A program made the translations under genes and the position numbers. Positions 57,127 to 64,000 of a DNA stretch of 64,000 nucleotides are shown here, in pieces (within the stretch, counting starts at the first letter, position 1; each line of letters starts with the position of its first letter). The notes below the pieces were generated by a model. That model searched no databases. It saw nothing but the letters and a program-made list of their open reading frames with translations, and was not told the origin of the DNA. The stretch covers positions 17,436,849-17,500,848 of the forward strand of contig NC_064551.1 in the NCBI RefSeq assembly GCF_023856365.1, in the 5' to 3' direction. This stretch comes from Brienomyrus brachyistius. Lineage: Eukaryota; Chordata; Actinopteri; Osteoglossiformes; Mormyridae.

Positions 57127-58799
57127 ATTGAGTTGGCTCCTTTTCTACCATGCAGCAGATTTACTGCAAACAAGACCAGCTAGAATTTATTAACCTGTTG
57201 CACTTGTTGAGACAGCATGCAGCAGAATGTGGGCCCAGTGGTTATTTTAAAGGAAAGTGAGTAAAACTCTGTTGAATGCTTCTCATAGCACCAACCTTTC
57301 TATAAGATGTGGCTCTCCTTTGCTTTCCTTCTTTCCCTTTATTCGACTTACACACCAGCAATAGTTAAATCCCCTCTGCTACCCTATAGGCAAGCCTACT
57401 CAAAAAGTCACTCCAGAGCACACCCCACCCCAATAAATATATAAATAAATAATTTTAAACAGTCTACAAATACCTAGCAAGTACAGCTTCAGCATCTCCT
57501 AAATAAGAAAGATGTTTATTTTGATATTTACTGTGGTGACGGTTTGTAGCCAGCTGGGGGCTCCCCGCCCTCGGGGGTCCGCACACAAATGCTTGGCTGG
57601 ATCGGTGCATGTTATAGACCATGCAGAGTCTGCCAGTTTGGCAAATGAATGCAGCACAGGGACACGGAGTGAAGCAATATTCTACAGGAAGAGGAACAGA
57701 TTGTTATGTGTTAGCGTGTGTTTCGAGCTCTGGGAGGAGTCAGACTTGATGTGAATTTAAAGAACGATGTAAAAGCACCATGAAACCAACTAAACATGCG
57801 GTGACAGTAGGACATCTGGCAACCGTGCGTGAGCTGGTGATCTACAACCGCGATAAATGTCCGGGGTCCCAAAGGGACATTGGCTTACTTGACTTGATTC
57901 ATTTGGGAAATAATAGAGAAAGACAATGCCGGCTAAGTAAGGTCATGCGACGTGCAGCGATAACTACGTGTTTAACTTTAGGAGCGTCATTTACAGAATG
58001 AGCTAATTGCGTAACTTTGGACCGACTACTGGTAGATTATCATGCAAAAAATGAGCAACCGATGCACGACAGTGCGTTCAAACACTCTCACAGACTACGT
58101 CTTTGTACCTCAGTCTGCGTCATGTGATTTGGAAACAGAACCTATACCGTTAGAGCAGTACTTCTAAATCATAAAACTCAAAATCGAAACGAGTAATGTC
58201 TTTATAATTAAAAATAATATTTCAAATCATGAAGTGGTAATGACACCGTCTGCAGTGCTTCATTTGGATTTGATTAGTTGGACGTTATAATGTTGCTCAG
58301 GGTTCCTACTAACCGCTCAGAGTCCATACACTTAAATTGTATGTCTTTTAATGTATGCGCGACGGCAATTTTATGACGGCAATAAAATGTTTGCAAGTGC
58401 CCTTGCAGCAAATTGTATTTTCAGCAGGCATTTCAAAACGTCTTAAATGGCACTCAAACGGAATTGAGATGAATGGATTGTGGTATTAATGCGATTCTCG
58501 TTGCTGAGGCACGGAATTTTCCTTTCCTCGGCCCGCGCCAAGTGCAGGAAAAAGCAGCTTCGTTCAACTATTTGTCAACTCCCATTAGAAACATTTAATA
58601 GTTATAAAATTTATGGATTTAGTTTCCAAAGGATACTGCCAGTAAGAGTGTGCGATTACTAAAGCGGCAATAAATGCTTCCATTGTTTGCCCTTTATAAA
58701 TTATTATTATACTACGTACCCAGTTTGAAGACCGTACGGTACTGTTGATTTTAATAAGTAGCTGCATTATGAAAACGACGAGAGTTAAAAGCCAGGAAA
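57127..58799. other. intergenic, no gene seen
   Basis: Open frames stay below about 80 codons and no repeat family is recognised. Confidence 0.5.
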
Positions 58800-59150
58800 G
58801 GAAACGACTCCTTAAACATGCCTAGGAAAGCCTTTGAATAATGTCTCCAGAGCCTGTGTGTATAAGTTCCCTGCCTGAAATCCCTCAAACCAATTACACA
58901 ATAAATAATTCCCCAAAAGGAACGGGGGATAGGTAGAAACGAACGGTAAATCAGGTCTCTTCGGCTGGATATTCAATGACGATACCAGACATTTTTCTGG
59001 AATGTACTGAAGCAGCACATTCAATATTAAGTTCCCATATGCTTCTGAAGGATAATTAATGTCTAGGGAGGAGTTAAACATCCACGTCACCTGTCATTAA
59101 TGTCACACTCATTCTTTGGCTGTATACATCGCATTAAGCTGAAAATCTAA
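58800..59150. promoter_or_regulatory. candidate conserved non-coding element E
   Basis: Repeat-free stretch with GGATAATTAATGTC, CCTGTCATTAATGTC, ATCTAATTAGTGACG and CAATTACACAATAAATAATT. Homeodomain cores are dense. No coding potential. Confidence 0.3.
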
Positions 59151-59589
59151 TTAGTGACGCTTAAAACAAACAACAACAACAAAAAAAAAAAACATCGAAT
59201 ACAAGCCTAATTAGCCTTTTAAAACTCCTTGTGCCGCACAGCTAAACCGTGACTTATTTTTCTTGTTTTTCCATTATTCCACAGCGTATATGTCATGATT
59301 TGCTATAAAATATGCAGCTGAGGCGGTGGACAATGTTTCAAAGTGTTACCTTTTTTATAGGGCGGCGTGGGATTGCTTATAATAAGGTTATTAAAACACC
59401 GCGCAAAATATCCCGAAAACGTCCAATTCCAAGCTGAGAAAGTATGAGGTCTGACGTGAAGCACCGGCCAAAAAGGACATATAAAGACACAGTGATGAAT
59501 TAGTTTATATTTTTCAGTTTTATTTCCTGACACATGGAAGGAAATGCTCTCTATTTTCTTTAGGACATACAATTTTCTGCCCCTCATCC
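59151..59589. other. intergenic, no gene seen
   Basis: AT-rich with an A-run near 59180. Nothing further is recognised. Confidence 0.5.
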
Positions 59590-59840
59590 ATCTGAAATCC
59601 TCCCGCTAATCCCGCAGGCCATCAAACATAAAATTTAGAGGCCTTGAGTCGTTGTTATGACTCCCTTCAGAAATTTTCCCATGATGCCTAGTGATGGCTC
59701 TGCAAGGTCAGGGAGGAAAACCAATTTGCAGAAAGTTTGGCAACTTCCAATAATCCGATTTCATATGGAGCATCAGCCTGTTCTCATGCTCACTTTACCG
59801 TAATTACCGGAGAATTGTCATAAATTTTATAAAGAGTTTT
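59590..59840. promoter_or_regulatory. candidate conserved non-coding element F
   Basis: Two OTX/bicoid-type TAATCC cores (GCTAATCCCGCAGG and AATAATCCGATTTC) and a near-palindromic CCGTAATTACCGG lie in repeat-free sequence. Confidence 0.3.
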
Positions 59841-61436
59841 TTTTCTTGAGCACATAAACCTTTCCTCTGTAGCAGGATAAAATGACTCACTAATTTTTTG
59901 GCTGTTATTAACTTACAGTTTAAGATGACCCTATAAAAAACAACTTTCATCGTTTCATGTAAAAGGTTTTTTTCCAGAGAAATAGATCCATCTAAAAAAA
60001 TAAATTTTGACATTCATAATTCTGCAGTTTTTGCAAGGGCTTTGACAAACTATCATCATGAACGTACCGCTTACATCATAAGCCATGTTCAGATTATGTT
60101 CGGGATTGTTTTTCAAGAAGACTGGTTCCGCTAACCCCGTACGAAACGGATGGGGAATATATAAAATAACACGCACGACACCCAGCCTACACAAGCTGAA
60201 CTACAGTTAAAGATAAACAACAAAGGAAACAGTACAGTCTGACGTGGCTTTCTGTGGACGTTGCAAAGTTAATCTAGTTTGGCCGATGTCTCCGATAAGT
60301 TAATCAAAGATGTGTGGGGAGGGAATTGTGGCAAAAACATAAATACTGGAATGTCATTGAAAATAAAAATTTAATGTCCCATTAAATTACTCTGCTACAT
60401 TTGTCAATCTCAGCCCTAAAGAATTTGACATGCCTGTAAAATACGAGAACTGGAAACTCATCCAAACTAAATCAAAGCGCGACACTGAGCTGGCCGCTAT
60501 AGAGCACATATAAATAATATATGGAAATGTAGATATGGATCATCACCGATCTCACTCACAATTGACTCGACCGGCTAGGGTTTCCTACACGAAAAGCACC
60601 AGTATTTACACGCTACAGCCAGTTATGTGGAAATGTGTATGTCAAAGCCGTCAGAAAGAGGAAGAAAAGCACGCAGGCTTCTCGCAGGTCCCGGGGCCCA
60701 CGCGTAAAACACCGTTAATAAAATAATAGTTCAGAGGAGGAATCAGTGGAATAAGGGATGGCGCGGTGCTGCAGCTTCGCACATCCGCACACATGCAGAG
60801 CGCATTACATCCCAGGTCCTGCCACAGAAACCCCTGTCATTTATACGCCAGTAAATCTTCCCCCTTCCTGGAAGCCAACACTGAACTCTAAAGGGTGGCA
60901 CAAAAGCAAATCTTTCTCTTTAAAAAAAGAACAGCCCCCTTTTGTACCTTAAATCAGTCACCTTAATACTACTGAGCCCTTCTTTCCGCAGAAGAAATTT
61001 TAAAGGATTTCAGTCACCGCACTTTTGAATTAAACTGGAGTATGTCCTGGAGAGAATGCCGTCAGAGGTGTTGATATGAAGAGCCCCCGGTCCGGTCTAA
61101 CAAACATACGATTCTCCTGCAGTGAGACAGCGCTGTAGGCAATTGGAAACAATGCATGTACCTCTGTCATATTTATACACTGTAAACAACAGGCTATATT
61201 TTATACCAACGTGGTCCAGTGTGGAGTGTCATGCCCATGGCCGCAGACTGGACACTCACTTCGCCGTCTATATACTCATTCATACATCCCATAATATGTT
61301 CACTTCAGTGACACTACCCTCTGATATGACGCCCAGAAAAACAATAGCGTTTTGTGCAAAAAAAAAAAAACAAAAAACATAGGCGCAACTATTATTCATA
61401 AGAACCGAAATGAAGTCATTCCAGGAGAGGGACAGC
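59841..61436. other. intergenic, no gene seen
   Basis: AT-rich with an A-run at about 61358. Open frames stay below about 90 codons. Confidence 0.5.
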
Positions 61437-61830
61437 GGGAGTCCGGGAGTCCCCAGACGGGACGTCCTGCGGATGTCATCGCTTCGACCGGCAGCTCCAG
61501 CCCCACCAACTCAGGAATGAGAGCATCTTCAGCACGGTGCCGCTACCTGCGGTTGTGTCACATCCTCCTTGGCAGCTGTTTGCGCCACTGGCCGGGGCAG
61601 ACGTGACCCGGGGCACAGGGCCTCAGTGTTTATAGATCTATTTCCCGCGGCGGCTGGCCGCCTGCCGGACACGGCTCACACCCGCAGCCTTGTTTACTGC
61701 CTGGACCATCGAACTAACAGCCAGGGATTTGGGGACGCTGTGGGCTTCAGCTGCCGGAGGACTGGACCTGGAAAGGACAACGTGTTCTGGCAGCATTTCG
61801 TCATGCGGGCCCTATTATCCTGAATCCCTT
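61437..61830. other. GC-richer block, nature unknown
   Basis: GC and CpG content rise here compared with both sides. Two overlapping 84-codon frames are open, but neither shows a domain, and no splice sites link them to anything. It might be an exon of an unrecognised transcript or a small CpG patch. Confidence 0.25.
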
Positions 61831-64000
61831 CGGTGTGTCCCCTATGTATTACATAGCCTATAGCCTATATGCACGTGTCTACATAGGATTACATATATAG
61901 GTCTATCCTCTAGTGTCTGTAATTTAAAGGAGTGCCGTTTAAATCACTTTTAGGTGTATTTAAAAAGAGGGGGGAAACGGGATGGCGCCTGGCGGTGAGA
62001 AACCGCGTGGGGGGTAATCCGAATTACAATCCCAGTACAATCTTCATAAACCTAAATATTTTGCCAGATCATAACTTTACGGGTAGACTGCACACGCTGC
62101 AATCAAAAAGTTAGCCTACGCGTGCCCCTGTTAATTTAATGACATGCACACGAAACTTAGCGTGTAGTAAATGAAAAGTTTGATTAAATACCATCGGCCA
62201 GCATTTGTTTTGTAATCTCTTAACCAGTAGCGGCCGAACCCCATGTGGCGCTCTAGGCAAGCCCCCTAGCTGTTTTCGACCGGGAGGGCGCCCGCTAAGA
62301 CGATGCCAGGATCCCATATAATTCGCATGTCAGTTATGAACATATTCGGCTACTGCCGGCTACGAATACGGACCACTCCCTAAATCAGTTGCTGGATCCA
62401 ACAATAGCTCTTGGCACAGATGCCGCGATTCGGACCTTAGCGGGTCCACTCAAGGGCGATTCATTGATTTTACCGCAAAATGTTAATTGTATTGTTAACA
62501 ATGCAAGGCTAAGAATACGAGGTTCAAGGGCTAAAGGACACAAAACTGCGTAAAAATGTAACACGTGCACCTCTTATACACTGAGCGCATAAATAAAAAT
62601 GTTATGAACAAACAATGAAAACCAAATACGCTTCCCAACATTTTCCTACCATGATTTCTGCACTGGGAATTGGTTGGAACTCAGTTTCCAGAAACTGCTG
62701 CTGTTTAAAAGTAAAGGCTTGTATCTGGGGAATAGTGTATTATAAGTTTTAAAATATTATAATGTTATTACAATGAAACCTCAAGTTTTGCGGTCATGAC
62801 CAGAGAAGGGAATGTGGAACGAATTTAATAGCGGTGGTAAAAATACTTTAGAAAAGGTAAATGATCTAGTTTTGAATGTTTGGTCTAATAAATCCTTGAA
62901 TAAAAAAATTCTGCCTGGCTTTCCAGTCAGCGAAGTGCGGTATTTTCACAAGTGGCCGCTCATATAGTCCGGTTACTGTGTGGGATCTCTCTTTCCCATA
63001 TGGAAAAAGGTGAAGTTTCACTCGCTCAGGCGAAGACCAGAGGGGCAGAATAAAACATGCATTTTCAGGCAATTCAAATATATATTTTAGAAAATCCCTC
63101 AACAGGAACATACACTTTGCCTGCTGTAGCCTACACGTATATTGTCCCTGCTGTCGCTGATCTCATACTCGTTCTTCTGATAGCCTGTAAACGCTCCACA
63201 CTGACCAAGCTCACCGCGTACTGCGCTAATTGTAATACGAGACGCACATACACGGTCATTAATAGCTTGCTATTGCACAGCCTGTAGAGACAGTGAGGTT
63301 TTCGCTTTGTGGTTAACAGATAATAGCATCAGCATCTGAATTAGAAGCAGCCCCGTAACTTTATGGTTTTTCTGAAATCATCTATATATAACACTTTATG
63401 TAATCATTGCATATCATTTCCCTCTAGCAACAGAAAAAAATCTCACTACAAATAGGCCTAAATTTTTTAATATCTCAGATTCATCGATCTTTCTATTTAA
63501 GAAAGATAAATAGCTGACATCTAACGTTTTCTTGGCATATTATTAAATAAGTATTTAGATTAAAATCAATACGTGTAAAAAGGTTTATTGGCACTCGTTT
63601 TCTTTTCTTTATCAGGATATCTCCTGGGATTTATTCATAAAAAAAATCTGATGTATCAGGCAGGAGTAATGTGACTCTTACGGCATTTTATATGCGAGCA
63701 TCTTCCAACACACGTGTTTTATGCAGAAACCCGAAACCAGGAAATGCACCTGAAAACAGGAGAGCAGATACGCTGCTCCCTTCATATTTCCCGAAGCTTT
63801 CATGAAGACAAATACATTTGTAAGAAATATGACCACCTGCCATTCACGTCAGTACAAGGCCTTCGATATGTGTAACAGTAAATATTCAGCTTCTAGGCAA
63901 ACTGTGAATTCATTTACCTCGAAACATAACTCATTTTTACATCTCATGATAACGTTTTATTGTTTCTTGGCTGTTCAGCCAAATATACAGAATAAGTCGA
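61831..64000. other. intergenic to window end, no gene seen
   Basis: AT-rich sequence with a probable dispersed-repeat fragment at about 62222-62285 (AGTAGCGGCCGAACCCC then GCGCTCTAGGCAAGCC). No coding exon is recognised up to the window edge. Confidence 0.45.

Overview
This is a vertebrate nuclear genomic window, almost certainly from a ray-finned fish. It has spliced exons with GT/AG borders, tRNA-derived SINEs of the fish DANA/mermaid and V-SINE type, a Tc1 terminal repeat, CR1/L2-type LINE remnants, MITEs and long dinucleotide microsatellites. The repeat mix hints at a non-acanthomorph fish, but that is a guess; the species cannot be named from the sequence.

I can support one protein-coding gene: dusp10 (MKP-5), a dual-specificity MAP kinase phosphatase acting mainly on p38 and JNK, on the + strand. 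A CpG-rich promoter lies at about 12.3-12.6 kb and a probable non-coding first exon ends near 12722. The coding exons are 13980-14763, 19075-19431 and 20647-20912, which join in frame to 468 codons plus a stop. The rhodanese/kinase-binding half is encoded by the first coding exon and the catalytic half by the other two, and the catalytic residues are intact. The 3' UTR may be short (poly(A) signal near 21413) or about 4.1 kb (signal at 25037).

Region 1-12.3 kb (upstream) is intergenic, with mermaid-type SINEs, another SINE, a hAT-like MITE, a degenerate TATAG array and a (CA)n tract. The introns hold unusual tandem repeats: a 40-bp repeat that runs into the first coding exon's acceptor, a perfect AT-rich palindrome, and a 33-copy 31/32-bp minisatellite ending about 235 bp before exon 3. 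Region 25-42.3 kb is a repeat-rich intergenic stretch with two LINE fragments, a MITE, a Tc1 end, several SINEs, a tRNA-Ser pseudogene and three copies of one GT-microsatellite-associated repeat. Region 42.3-64 kb has few transposons and no gene. It contains stretches dense in homeodomain and TALE-type cores that look like candidate conserved non-coding elements, plus a 41/42-bp, a 15-bp and an 11-bp minisatellite, so a regulatory gene desert downstream of dusp10 is a reasonable hypothesis.

I found no CRISPR array, operon, viral genome or new multi-gene system. The observations most worth checking are the uORF-bearing dusp10 leader, the forkhead-motif minisatellite in its intron, the tRNA-Ser pseudogene with a threonine anticodon, and candidate CTCF sites in convergent orientation.
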